Below are positions 35,304-42,567 of a DNA stretch of 64,000 bases, piece after piece (within the stretch, counting starts at the first letter, position 1; each line of letters opens with the position of its first letter). The translations under genes and the position numbers were made by a program. The notes beneath the pieces were generated by a model. The model did not search any database and was not told the origin of the DNA. It was given only the letters and a program-made list of their open reading frames with translations. The stretch comes from Lysinibacillus piscis (GTDB lineage Bacteria > Bacillota > Bacilli > Bacillales_A > Planococcaceae). The stretch is from assembly GCF_026012395.1 (NCBI RefSeq), contig NZ_BRZA01000001.1, forward strand, positions 806,001 to 870,000, in the 5' to 3' direction.

Positions 35304-35682
35304 AATTTCTCCTCCATACATCGATATTTTTTGTAAATAATGCTATATTTGTTAGGTGATGAATAATGGCCAAAAATTCTCACAAATCTATTATTACATA
35401 TAAATCCTTTTATGTAAATAATTATTTATTTTTATTGTAAATAGCTCAATATATGTATGTGTTGAATGAGTAGCCAAGTAGCATTTTTACTCTACAGAAA
35501 GAAAGTTGCAGCTGTTCAAAATTACTTATCGGGTTATTTATCATTAAATATAGTGAATTATGAGATTCTGATAAGGGAATGCGCCCAGCTATGACTAAAG
35601 GCAGAAAGATGGATACGTGTATCAATCGATGTGTAAATTTGAACTAGATGGTTAATTAACGTTTAAAGCTAGAGATATTGTG

Positions 35683-35901
35683 CAAAGTGTGTCACGTAAA
35701 GATAGCTGCTAGGACCATTCTGTGGTGGAACATTTCTTTAGTATTATGATCTGCTACTTGACGGAATTTGAAAGTGTAAGCTGTTTACATTGGAACCTAA
35801 AAAATATAACGTATTACAGCATAAAACATATAAAGGCAAAATAAAAAATGAGTTCGGTAGGCTAGGTGCTACACCGAACTCATTTTATTCAAGCTGTCTA
35901 A
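35683..35901 (+). pseudogene. 3' remnant of an IS3-family (IS150-type) transposase orfB
   Basis: One frame reads as the decayed C-terminus of an IS3-family transposase: QSVSRKDSC, stop, DHSVVEHFFSI, TEFESVSCLHWNLKNITYY, IKHIKAK, stop, KMSSVG, stop, VLHRTHFIQAV, stop. It corresponds to the family pattern QSMSRKGNC.DN..VE.FF, then YYN..RIKAK..G.SPV.YR. Three in-frame stops and changed residues show it is dead. The sequence after it (GTCTAATTTTTAAGAGTTAC) resembles an IS150-type right end, near 35921. Confidence 0.7.
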
Positions 35902-35960
35902 TTTTTAAGAGTTACTTCAATAACAGAAAGAGGTCTTTCAACAGTTTATCCACGTTATTT

Positions 35961-36062
35961 TGCTGCCCCCACGCTTTCGCACAGAAAACATTTGTCGATT
36001 GTCTACAAAGTTTTGTCGAATCTCTACGTAATTTTGTCGAATACTTACAAAGTCGTGTCGAT
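35961..36062. repeat. composite repeat, second locus: partial 46-bp unit plus four 21-bp TGTCGA units
   Basis: A truncated 46-bp unit (CACGCTTTCGCACAGAAAAC) runs directly into four 21-bp units starting with TGTCGAT, TGTCGAA, TGTCGAA and TGTCGAT at 35993, 36014, 36035 and 36056, each followed by a variant of NNCTACRWA. It has the same composition as 10171-10424. Confidence 0.85.
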
Positions 36063-36089
36063 TGTCTACAAACGCCCTTTCTCCTCTCA

Positions 36090-36668
36090 TTAAAGCTCGT
36101 TATTTTTCGGTTTTGGCCCGAGTTGTTGTGGCTCTATATCTGCAAATGTGCCACCATCTTCTTCTAAATCACGCATACTATGAGCAATACGAGATGCCGC
36201 AGATGCCGCAATGCTACATACTAAATCATCTAAAAATGTATTCACACGCTGCCCTGGCTCTGTATCTAATTTTTTAATAATACCTATTTTTTGTTTATCT
36301 AAATGTCCAAAAGTCGTTACAGCAATGCTCCCATATGTAAAGACGGAGCCTAATGCAATTGTCTCATCCACGCCAAATAAACCTTCATCAGATTCCACAA
36401 TTTGCTGTAATGGTGATGATAATAATTTTTTCTCTGCTAGCTCATCTAACTCTACACCTACTAACAGTGCATGCTGTACTTCACGCTTGCGTAATACCCG
36501 TTCAACCGAATTAACACAATGTTCCAATGTCAAACCATCATTGTACACTAGTTGCATCTCATAAACGATTTCAGCAATGTCTTGAATTGTGACACCACGA
36601 CGAATCAATGCGTCACGTGCAGCCTGTGCTACTACATCTGAATGGATACGAACACTTTTATCATGCAT
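36090..36668 (-). CDS. yutG: phosphatidylglycerophosphatase A family protein (YutG-like)
   Basis: A 192-residue protein matching the Firmicute PgpA-related family: RRGVTIQDIAEIVYEMQLVY, VERVLRKREVQHALLVGVELD, LFGVDETIALGSV and the acidic motif TFLDDLVCSIAASAASR. PgpA enzymes hydrolyse phosphatidylglycerophosphate to phosphatidylglycerol; the Bacillus members lack the membrane helices of E. coli PgpA, so activity is inferred from the family only. The gene stands alone; its 3' end abuts the composite repeat. Confidence 0.82.
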   Translation of the reverse strand: MHDKSVRIHSDVVAQAARDALIRRGVTIQDIAEIVYEMQLVYNDGLTLEHCVNSVERVLRKREVQHALLVGVELDELAEKKLLSSPLQQIVESDEGLFGVDETIALGSVFTYGSIAVTTFGHLDKQKIGIIKKLDTEPGQRVNTFLDDLVCSIAASAASRIAHSMRDLEEDGGTFADIEPQQLGPKPKNNEL

Positions 36669-36744
36669 AGGAAAACCTCATCTCTCAATTTTTCACTAGC
36701 CTATTACTAGTCAAACCTATTATACCGCTACTTTTGAAATATGG

Positions 36745-36750
36745 TACAAT
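36745..36750 (+). promoter_or_regulatory. possible extended -10 element for the esterase gene
   Basis: TATGGTACAAT has the form of an extended -10 (TGG before TACAAT), 33 bp before the TTG start. There is no convincing -35. Confidence 0.35.
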
Positions 36751-36782
36751 TTCGTTACAAACAATCAAAAGGAGTGTCATCA

Positions 36783-37502
36783 TTGGATAAAGGATCTGTG
36801 CAAGATGTAGCATTTTATAGTGAAGCATTACAGGAGGAATTACAGCTGTATATTTATGTGCCTGCCAACTATTCCCCTTTATATAAATACAATATTTTAA
36901 TCGCCTCTGATGGGAAGGATTACTTTCAACTTGGTGGGGTGACAAGATTAGCGGATGAATTGATTGATAACTATGAAATCGAAAACGTCATTATCGCCTT
37001 TGTCCCCTACAAAAATATCGATGATCGTCGTCGTAAATATATTCCAAGTGGGGAGCAACATGAAGCATACCTTCGCTTCCTTGCCCATGAGCTTGTACCC
37101 TATTTAGATGCTGAATACGCAACCTATCAAATGGGTATGAGCCGTGCTGTTATTGGTGATTCGATGGCGGCTACAGCTTCCTTAATGGCAGCACTAAAAT
37201 ATCCAAGCATTTTCGGAAAAGCCATTTTACAGTCTCCGTATGTGGATGAAGATGTTATACAAGCTGTTGAGCAATTCCAACATACAAGTGCCATTTCTGT
37301 TTATCATATTATTGGCAAAGGTGAAACAGCTGTCACAACAACAGATAAACAAATTAAAGATTTCTTAACACCTAATCGACAATTACATCAATTACTTGTC
37401 AGCAAAAGCATCCCTACATTCTATGATGAATTCGATGGCGATCATACATGGAAACATTGGAAACCTGATTTACGCCGTGCATTAATTGAAAATTTCAATT
37501 AA
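36783..37502 (+). CDS. yjcH: putative esterase, YjcH-like alpha/beta hydrolase
   Basis: A 239-residue hydrolase of the esterase D-like family: YIYVPANYSPLYKYNILIASDG, the nucleophile elbow IGDSMAATAS (Ser near 140), and a late Asp/His region FDGDHTWKHWKPDLR. Its neighbours yjcG and yjcF show the same three-gene group as in B. subtilis, although the order differs. The TTG at 36783 follows AAAGGAG at 8 bp; an upstream ATG at 36741 lies inside a promoter-like sequence. Substrate unknown. Confidence 0.82.
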   Translation: MDKGSVQDVAFYSEALQEELQLYIYVPANYSPLYKYNILIASDGKDYFQLGGVTRLADELIDNYEIENVIIAFVPYKNIDDRRRKYIPSGEQHEAYLRFLAHELVPYLDAEYATYQMGMSRAVIGDSMAATASLMAALKYPSIFGKAILQSPYVDEDVIQAVEQFQHTSAISVYHIIGKGETAVTTTDKQIKDFLTPNRQLHQLLVSKSIPTFYDEFDGDHTWKHWKPDLRRALIENFN

Positions 37503-37537
37503 TTATGGAGGGATTCAATTACGAAACGTGAAATTTC

Positions 37538-37546
37538 TGTTATACT
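37538..37546 (+). promoter_or_regulatory. extended -10 promoter upstream of yjcG
   Basis: TGTTATACT fits the extended -10 consensus TGnTATAAT, 40 bp before the yjcG ATG. The -35 is weak. Confidence 0.45.
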
Positions 37547-37585
37547 GAATGAGAAAAATTGTTTATTTTCGGGAGGTAATGGATT

Positions 37586-38101
37586 ATGAAGTATGGTATT
37601 GTAGCATTTCCATCAAAAAAATTGCAAGATTTAGCGAACACATATCGCAAGCGTTATGACCCACATTTTGCACAAATCACGCCACATATGACATTAAAGG
37701 ATAGCTTTGATGCATCTGAGGAAGAAATTCAATCTGTTATCAAGCAATTAGATGAGCTAGCACGTAATGTTGCCCCTTTACAAATTCATGCATCACGTAT
37801 CAGTTCATTTTACCCTACAACAAATGCAATTTATTTCCGTGTAGAACCAACTGAACAATTAACAACATTGCACCAAGCATTAGAGGAAAAAATTTCGTTT
37901 GGTGAGGCAAAACACGTCTTTGTCCCACATATTACAATTGCACAAAAAATGTCTGATTCAGAGCATGATGATGTCTATGGACAATTGCGTATGGCAGGTG
38001 TCGATGAAAAAGATGTTATTGATCGTATTCACCTTCTTTATCAATTAGAAGATGGCTCATGGACAACATTTGAAACATTCCGTTTGACTGGAGCTGAGTA
38101 A
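37586..38101 (+). CDS. yjcG: 2H phosphoesterase family protein YjcG
   Basis: A 171-residue protein with two HxT/S motifs of the 2H (2'-5' RNA ligase/phosphoesterase) superfamily: HMTLKD near residue 36 and HITIAQ near 120. Size and surroundings match B. subtilis YjcG. The family acts on 2',5' or cyclic phosphodiester bonds in RNA-like substrates; the physiological target is unknown. The ATG has GGGAGG 9 bp upstream. The acetyltransferase gene begins 3 bp after the stop, suggesting coupling. Confidence 0.87.
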   Translation: MKYGIVAFPSKKLQDLANTYRKRYDPHFAQITPHMTLKDSFDASEEEIQSVIKQLDELARNVAPLQIHASRISSFYPTTNAIYFRVEPTEQLTTLHQALEEKISFGEAKHVFVPHITIAQKMSDSEHDDVYGQLRMAGVDEKDVIDRIHLLYQLEDGSWTTFETFRLTGAE

Positions 38102-38104
38102 TGG

Positions 38105-38533
38105 TTGTATAAAGTGAAATTAGTTGAAACACAACAAGAGCACGATGATGCGTTTGCCCTTCGTCGCAAAGTATTCGTAGAGGAACAAGGTGTGCCTTTA
38201 CATTTAGAATATGATGAGGAAGATGCAACGGCTACGCATTTTATTATTTATGATGGGAATGAGCCTGTAGGTGCTGCACGACTACGAACAATTGAAGACA
38301 CTGTAGGTAAAATTGAGCGTGTATGTATTTTACAAGAGCTACGTGGCAAACATCTTGGCGTATTGCTTATGGGCGAAGTTGAAAAATATGCAGCTTCCAC
38401 GCAGATGAAAAAATTAAAGCTGCATGCACAAAGCTATGCGATTCCTTTCTATGAAAAATTAGGCTACGTTGTCACATCACCAGAATTTATGGATGCTGAT
38501 ATTCCACATCGTGCTATGGAAAAAAATATTTAA
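38105..38533 (+). CDS. yjcF: GNAT-family N-acetyltransferase YjcF
   Basis: A 142-residue GNAT enzyme: opening RRKVFVEEQGVPLHLEYDEED, acetyl-CoA binding segment VCILQELRGKHLGVLLM, and the late motif AIPFYEKLGYVVTSPEFMDA. This is the YjcF/ElaA-like type. The start is TTG at 38105; the ATG at 38101 is out of frame and stops after three codons. It is the last gene of the yjcH-yjcG-yjcF group. Substrate unknown. Confidence 0.88.
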   Translation: MYKVKLVETQQEHDDAFALRRKVFVEEQGVPLHLEYDEEDATATHFIIYDGNEPVGAARLRTIEDTVGKIERVCILQELRGKHLGVLLMGEVEKYAASTQMKKLKLHAQSYAIPFYEKLGYVVTSPEFMDADIPHRAMEKNI

Positions 38534-38542
38534 ATAAGTAAG

Positions 38543-38586
38543 CAGGGCTGTAAGGAAGTGTAACATTCACCTTACAGCCCTGTTTT
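38543..38586 (+). terminator. terminator after yjcF
   Basis: A perfect 13-bp stem (CAGGGCTGTAAGG / CCTTACAGCCCTG) with a 14-nt loop and a TTTTG tail. Confidence 0.88.
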
Positions 38587-38598
38587 GTCATAAACATA

Positions 38599-38943
38599 TA
38601 CTTTTTTATTCTTCGTACCTTTGAAAGCTACAAAGAAAGGGGTGGAACTGTCAATTTAGTTCCTCTTCGAACCATTCACACTTATGTAAATAATATGGAT
38701 TCTGCTGTGCCTTTTAAAAATATCTTGGGAAACCTCATTCCTTTTATACCTATGGCGTTTCCTTCCCAAAGGCATATTGTAAAAATAATGATGTGTTGTC
38801 TAGTGTTAATCATGAGTATAGAAACGCTATAGTGTCTTTCTTAGGTAGTTTTGATGTAGATAACATACTACTAAATCAACTAGGCTGTATAATTGGTTAC
38901 TTGTTATTTTTAGTCTATCGATATATCTTTACATTAAATAGGA
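38599..38943 (+). pseudogene. VanZ-like protein, truncated and frameshifted
   Basis: One frame (38599-38832) reads TVNLVPLRTIHTYVNNMDSA, VPFKNILGNLIPFIPMAFP and MSIETL before a stop; another (to about 38943) reads GSFDVDNILLNQLGCIIGYL. Together they follow the VanZ family pattern NLIPF.TI...N..GN...F.PFGF... RSFDVDDIILNTLG..IGY. The N-terminal helix is missing, one frameshift lies near 38800-38830, and there is no start or ribosome site. VanZ proteins are membrane proteins linked to teicoplanin resistance. Confidence 0.75.
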
Positions 38944-38979
38944 TACCAAAAAGCACATCACTACGCCTTTTTGATATCC
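38941..38979. terminator. bidirectional terminator before spoVIF
   Basis: A 13-bp stem with one mismatch (GGATACCAAAAAG / CTTTTTGATATCC), downstream of the spoVIF stop on the minus strand. Confidence 0.65.
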
Positions 38980-38986
38980 CTATTTT

Positions 38987-39235
38987 TTATTTCATCATAC
39001 GTGTAATTTTATCAATATCAAGTGAAGCACCGTCTTGAATAATAGATTGTACTAACTTATCTTCAAGCTCCTGTGTAATTTGACGATTGGATACTTTACT
39101 AACACGACGGACAATTTTCCGTACCTGTCTCTCATTTGTAAAATCCGCATGTTGAATCGCATTGGCTAAAGCAAAAATTTCTTCCATTGATACCCCGGTT
39201 TTTTTCTCAATGGAATTAAAAAATGAGCGATGCAT
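38987..39235 (-). CDS. spoVIF: stage VI sporulation protein F
   Basis: An 82-residue protein matching SpoVIF (YjcC): FNSIEKKTGVSMEEIFALAN, FTNERQVRKIVRRVSKVSNR, LEDKLVQSIIQDG and a final KITRMMK. In B. subtilis SpoVIF acts in the mother cell late in sporulation, promoting GerE-dependent coat gene expression. ATG at 39235 is preferred, with AGGAGGGG upstream. The coat gene and yjcZ nearby support a sporulation context. Confidence 0.85.
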   Translation of the reverse strand: MHRSFFNSIEKKTGVSMEEIFALANAIQHADFTNERQVRKIVRRVSKVSNRQITQELEDKLVQSIIQDGASLDIDKITRMMK

Positions 39236-39254
39236 GGTTCCCCTCCTCACTTTA

Positions 39255-39332
39255 TCCCGTATTAACAGGCTGTAAGAACTTGATTGGTGAAACTAACATA
39301 AGAAAAACTCCTACTGATTGAAGGTTCAATCC
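39255..39332. repeat. dispersed intergenic repeat R1, copy 2
   Basis: It reads CCGTATTAACAGGCTGTAAG, TTGATTGGTGAAACTAA, then ACTGATTGAAGGTTCAATC. It matches the minus strand of 7924-8011, but the inner hairpin arm there is replaced by a shorter sequence. Confidence 0.75.
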
Positions 39333-39341
39333 ATAAAAGAA

Positions 39342-39370
39342 GGCTTTAGCTATCTATTATGGCTAAAGCC
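39342..39370 (-). terminator. terminator of yjcZ
   Basis: A perfect 9-bp stem (GGCTTTAGC / GCTAAAGCC, 11-nt loop), followed on the minus strand by TTCTTTTATGG, shortly after the yjcZ stop. Confidence 0.8.
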
Positions 39371-39379
39371 CTTTAAACA

Positions 39380-39541
39380 TCAAATGTAAGTAGCGCCAAC
39401 AATAATCAGAAGAATGAATAGGACAACAATTAGGACAAATGTTGAACCGTTCCCACCATAGTTATTGTCTCCACAATAGCTATTGTTCCAGTTACCAACG
39501 TTATTGCCATATGGTTGTGCACACCAGCCTTGATATCCCAT
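39380..39541 (-). CDS. yjcZ: YjcZ-family small sporulation membrane protein (53 aa)
   Basis: A short gene opening MGYQGWCAQPYG, then an Asn/Gly/Tyr-rich stretch, and ending in one membrane helix FVLIVVLFILLIIVGATYI. This is the signature of the YjcZ (tiny transmembrane) sporulation family, abundant in spore-formers and of unknown role. The ribosome site GGGAGGGG lies 8 bp before the ATG and is part of a long hairpin (39546-39602). A SigK-like -10 (CATATGATA) lies in that hairpin's loop. Confidence 0.88.
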   Translation of the reverse strand: MGYQGWCAQPYGNNVGNWNNSYCGDNNYGGNGSTFVLIVVLFILLIIVGATYI

Positions 39542-39545
39542 AAAT

Positions 39546-39602
39546 ATACCCCTCCCTTCTACAACCTATCATATGTTGACAGTGTAGAAATGGGAGGGGT
39601 AT
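39546..39602 (-). promoter_or_regulatory. hairpin covering the yjcZ ribosome site, with SigK-like -10 in its loop
   Basis: On the minus strand ATACCCCTCCC (39602-39592) pairs perfectly with GGGAGGGGTAT (39556-39546), and TTCTACA pairs with TGTAGAA inside, with a 2-nt bulge: 18 bp in all. The second arm contains the yjcZ Shine-Dalgarno sequence. The loop holds CATATGATA (39575-39567), a match to the SigK -10 pattern CATANNNTA. Confidence 0.7.
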
Positions 39603-39606
39603 TCGT

Positions 39607-39972
39607 CTAATCAACATTACCTTTTGCCTTAAAAATCAATGCACCGATAAAGCCAAAAATAATCGCTGCACTAATACCAGAGCTTGTTACCTCAAACATA
39701 CCGGTCAATACACCAACAAGCCCATGCTTTTCCGCCTCTGCTATGGCACCATGTGTCAATGAGTTACCGAAAGAAGTAATCGGTACTGTTGCACCTGCAC
39801 CTGCAAAATGAATAATCGGCTCATACAAACCCATACCATCTAAAATAGCTCCTATGACCACTAGCGTACTCAATGTATGTGCTGGTGTCAGTTTTCCAAC
39901 ATCCATTAATAGCTGACCAATTGCACAAATAATACCACCTATAAAGAAGGCAAAAACAAACGTCATAACCAT
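39607..39972 (-). CDS. spoVAE: SpoVAEb, spore DPA-channel component
   Basis: A 121-residue membrane protein with about four helices matching SpoVAEb: [53 protein letters not shown]. SpoVA proteins form the inner-membrane channel for dipicolinic acid uptake in sporulation and release in germination. It is the last gene of the operon, 10 bp after spoVAD, with TGAGGAAATC as ribosome site overlapping the spoVAD stop. Confidence 0.93.
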   Translation of the reverse strand: MVMTFVFAFFIGGIICAIGQLLMDVGKLTPAHTLSTLVVIGAILDGMGLYEPIIHFAGAGATVPITSFGNSLTHGAIAEAEKHGLVGVLTGMFEVTSSGISAAIIFGFIGALIFKAKGNVD

Positions 39973-39982
39973 TATGATTTCC

Positions 39983-40978
39983 TCATTTCATCGTCAACTC
40001 AACTGCATGTGCCGTACAAGGAATCGTTTCACCTTGTTGAAAAGATAAAGGAGATAGCAATGCCCCTGTTGCTACAAGCAGTACATGTTTATACGTTCCC
40101 ACACGCATTTGTTGTAATACATAACTAAAAAAGACAGCGGCTGAACAACCAGCCCCACTTGCCCCCGATTGAAACGCCTCATCTTGCCCATAGAATTCTG
40201 CACCTGCATCTCGTAAAATGGTCAATTCTTCATTATCTACACCATTTTCTACAAACATTCCTTTTAACAGCTTCAAGCCAAGCTGACCTAAATCACCCGT
40301 TAAAATTAAGTCATAATGATATATTTTTTGCTCACGTTGTTCCAAATGACATTGAATCGTTTGAAATGCTGCTGGAGCCATCGCTGCCCCCATATGGAAT
40401 GGATCATCCATCCCATAGTCAACCACTTTACCAACCGTTGCTGCTTCAATGGCTGGACAATCCTCTCGATGCTGACCAATTAAGGCATAGCCAGCCGCCG
40501 TTACTGTCCATTGAGCTGTCTGTGGTTTTTGTGCTCCATAGTCAACCGGATAACGAAATTGTCGCTCCACCGCATTATGCTGACTAGATGCACCTGCTAA
40601 TGCTAACTTCGCGGCACCTAGCTCTGCCAGCAAACTTGCAACAATCACTGAAGATACTGATGTTGCACAAGCAGAAAATAACCCAATAAACGGCATAGCT
40701 AATTCTCTTGCTGCAAAATTTGTAGGTGTCATTTGATTGACCAAATCCCCACCTAAAAAATAATCAACCTCTGCATTTTGCACACCTAATTTTTTTATCG
40801 CTGACTGGCAAGCCTCCTGTACCATTTGTCGGTGGCCTTGTTCATTCGTTTTCATTTGCCAGCGCTCATCATCATACAGCACATCAAAATAGGAGCTAAA
40901 AATGCTACGCTTTTCAAGAGGACCTGCCGCTACTCCGCCAGCCAACACGGAAGGCTTCGATGGAAAAATAATTACCAT
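39983..40978 (-). CDS. spoVAD: SpoVAD, dipicolinic acid-binding spore protein
   Basis: A 331-residue thiolase-like protein matching Spo[20 protein letters not shown], the segment [28 protein letters not shown] and [17 protein letters not shown]. SpoVAD binds dipicolinic acid on the outer face of the spore inner membrane. The start overlaps the spoVAC stop (ATGGTAA), indicating translational coupling. Confidence 0.95.
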   Translation of the reverse strand: MVIIFPSKPSVLAGGVAAGPLEKRSIFSSYFDVLYDDERWQMKTNEQGHRQMVQEACQSAIKKLGVQNAEVDYFLGGDLVNQMTPTNFAARELAMPFIGLFSACATSVSSVIVASLLAELGAAKLALAGASSQHNAVERQFRYPVDYGAQKPQTAQWTVTAAGYALIGQHREDCPAIEAATVGKVVDYGMDDPFHMGAAMAPAAFQTIQCHLEQREQKIYHYDLILTGDLGQLGLKLLKGMFVENGVDNEELTILRDAGAEFYGQDEAFQSGASGAGCSAAVFFSYVLQQMRVGTYKHVLLVATGALLSPLSFQQGETIPCTAHAVELTMK

Positions 40979-41427
40979 GATACCACCCCTAGCGTCACAA
41001 GAATATATTTAATTAATGCGACAAAAAATGCAGATACTACACCAAACAGCACAACAGAACCTGCCAATTTGAATAAATTACTCCCTACCCCAAGCACAAA
41101 ACCTTCTGAGCGATGTTCGATTGCTGCTGAAATAACGGCATTCCCAAAACCTGTAACTGGAACAGCGGAGCCCGCTCCAGCAAATTGACCGATGCGCTTA
41201 TACAAACCAATGCCCGTTAAAATCATCGAAAAAAACACCATAGTAGCAACGGTTGGATTGCCAACTGTCGCCTCTGTAAAATTAAAAAAGACCATATAAA
41301 ACAAGGATACGGCTTGCCCTATTAGACAAATCAAACCACCTACTACAAAGGCTTTAGCAACATTTTTTAAATAGGGAGGTTTTGGTGTGACATACTGCTC
41401 TAATTTTTGATATTGCTCTTTTTCCAT
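40972..41427 (-). CDS. spoVAC: SpoVAC, mechanosensitive spore DPA channel
   Basis: A 151-residue membrane protein with a short cytoplasmic N-terminus and about four helices: AFVVGGLICLIGQAVS, TMVFFSMILTGIGLYKRIG and the family motif QFAGAGSAVPVTGFGNAV. SpoVAC forms a mechanosensitive channel in the spore inner membrane. The gene begins directly at the end of the lipoprotein gene (stop TAA followed by ATG), with AAAGGAG before it. Confidence 0.95.
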   Translation of the reverse strand: MEKEQYQKLEQYVTPKPPYLKNVAKAFVVGGLICLIGQAVSLFYMVFFNFTEATVGNPTVATMVFFSMILTGIGLYKRIGQFAGAGSAVPVTGFGNAVISAAIEHRSEGFVLGVGSNLFKLAGSVVLFGVVSAFFVALIKYILVTLGVVSW

Positions 41428-41835
41428 TTATGTTTGCTCCTTTGCTAGCTCTTTCAATTTTGTTAATCGTTCATTTAATTTAGTATTCTCCAGTTGCTCC
41501 TTTTTTATTTTATTGGCTTCATAAAATATTTTATAATCAGCAGATACCAGTATTTCTTGCTTTGGATATTTCTTATCCAATTGTTTCTGTAGTTTTTTCT
41601 CTAATTTTGCCTTTTGCCATTTACGCCATGGTTTTATTTGAACAGCGACGAGCATACTATCTTCAAATTGAATGACTGTAGCACGCTCAACATAATCAGC
41701 ATCCTTTACGATTATTTCAACATCTTTCCCTTGCGTTGTTGCACCATACACCACAAATTTTTCCTTCTCCATACATCCACTCAGCAGTAACATACTTCCT
41801 ATACATAGTAATAATGTCTTTATCAAATGTCGCAA
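41428..41835 (-). CDS. YhcN/YlaJ-family sporulation lipoprotein
   Basis: A 135-residue lipoprotein (lipobox LLLSGC, Cys about residue 21). The mature part resembles the YhcN/YlaJ family: DADYVERATVIQFEDSMLVA, VQIKPWRKWQKAKLEKKLQK, VSADYKIFYEANK. It leads the spoVAC-VAD-VAEb operon. The same set (lipoprotein, VAC, VAD, VAEb) is the core of the spoVA2-type operons linked to spore heat resistance. The start is TTG with AGGAGG 7 bp upstream. It is shorter than most family members. Confidence 0.8.
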   Translation of the reverse strand: MRHLIKTLLLCIGSMLLLSGCMEKEKFVVYGATTQGKDVEIIVKDADYVERATVIQFEDSMLVAVQIKPWRKWQKAKLEKKLQKQLDKKYPKQEILVSADYKIFYEANKIKKEQLENTKLNERLTKLKELAKEQT

Positions 41836-41929
41836 GTCGTTTCCTCCTTTTCTTTACAGTTTCACCGCAAATAAAAAAACTATTCATTTTATCACCTATA
41901 CGAAAGCCCGAGTGTGATAACGAAATCGA

Positions 41930-41938
41930 CATATTGTA
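41930..41938 (+). promoter_or_regulatory. SigK-like -10 upstream of the coat gene
   Basis: CATATTGTA matches the SigK -10 pattern CATANNNTA, 32 bp before the coat gene ATG. The -35 is not convincing, but mother-cell expression is expected for such coat proteins. Confidence 0.45.
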
Positions 41939-41969
41939 GAAGTAGTAACAAGGGAAAGGAGGTGGCAAT

Positions 41970-42494
41970 ATGGGTTGTGGTAAACCAACAAATCCTATTG
42001 GACCAATCCAGTCAGCAGGCTGCGTTTGTGACGTAGTTCGCGCCATTTTAGATATTCAAAACCAGGCTGTACGCGATGAATGTTCAGCATGTACAGCAAA
42101 CTGCTTCTTAGAGCCGCTTGGTGGTATTGTGAGTCCTGCTCGCACTTCAGCAGATACACGTGTCTTTATGTTAATCACAAAAGACGGTACACCATTCAAA
42201 GCATTCTTTAATTCACCAACAGCAGATCCATGTATTTGTACATCGGTGTTTTTCCGTGTAGAAGATATGTTTGATGAATGCTGTGCAACTTTACGTGTTT
42301 TAGAACCATTATGTACATTCGATTCTAGCGAAAGTACGGTCGATTTATTAAGTCGTGACGGCTGCTGCATCAACATGAAAAAGATTTGTAAAGTAGATGA
42401 TTGGAGCGCTACGGATAGCTGTATTACGGTTGACTTAGCTTGCTTCTGCGCAGTGCAATGTATTGCTGATGTTGATTTAGGGATTTGTCGCTAA
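41970..42494 (+). CDS. cotZ: CotY/CotZ-type cysteine-rich spore coat/exosporium protein
   Basis: A 174-residue, Cys-rich protein (about 20 Cys). It follows the CotY/CotZ/ExsY family: CVCDVVRAILDIQNQA, CSACTANCFLEPLGG, TRVFMLITKDGTPFKAFF, CICTSVFFRVEDMFDECCATLRVL and a C-terminal run of Cys pairs. These proteins cross-link by disulfides to form the spore crust or exosporium basal layer. AAAGGAGGTGG precedes the ATG. The gene faces away from the spoVA operon and is monocistronic, with a terminator after it. Confidence 0.93.
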   Translation: MGCGKPTNPIGPIQSAGCVCDVVRAILDIQNQAVRDECSACTANCFLEPLGGIVSPARTSADTRVFMLITKDGTPFKAFFNSPTADPCICTSVFFRVEDMFDECCATLRVLEPLCTFDSSESTVDLLSRDGCCINMKKICKVDDWSATDSCITVDLACFCAVQCIADVDLGICR

Positions 42495-42523
42495 TTTCTT
42501 TCACCTTTGACACACTACACATA

Positions 42524-42558
42524 AAAAGGTGTACAGCACTGGGGGCTGTACACCTTTT
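42524..42558. terminator. bidirectional terminator
   Basis: A perfect 14-bp stem (AAAAGGTGTACAGC / GCTGTACACCTTTT, 7-nt loop) between the convergent coat gene and the large surface-protein gene. Confidence 0.92.
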
Positions 42559-42567
42559 ATTCATATA

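Larger units (their letters stand above)
35304..36089. other. 785-bp gene-free region with IS remnant and repeat array
   Basis: No intact gene. From left to right: an AT-rich 5' region of the secreted-protein gene (to about 35500), a degenerate stretch that may be more of the insertion sequence (about 35560-35680), the IS3 transposase remnant (35683-35901) and the composite repeat (35961-36062), which abuts the 3' end of yutG. Confidence 0.6.

Noticed and set aside
38793-39038. Separate membrane-protein gene
   Set aside because: Its first half is a VanZ fragment in a shifted frame and the rest runs through the terminator; it belongs to the pseudogene.
41836-41900. SigG promoter for the spoVA operon
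   Set aside because: A TGAATA-like -35 exists, but no acceptable -10 is found at the right distance, so I do not call it.
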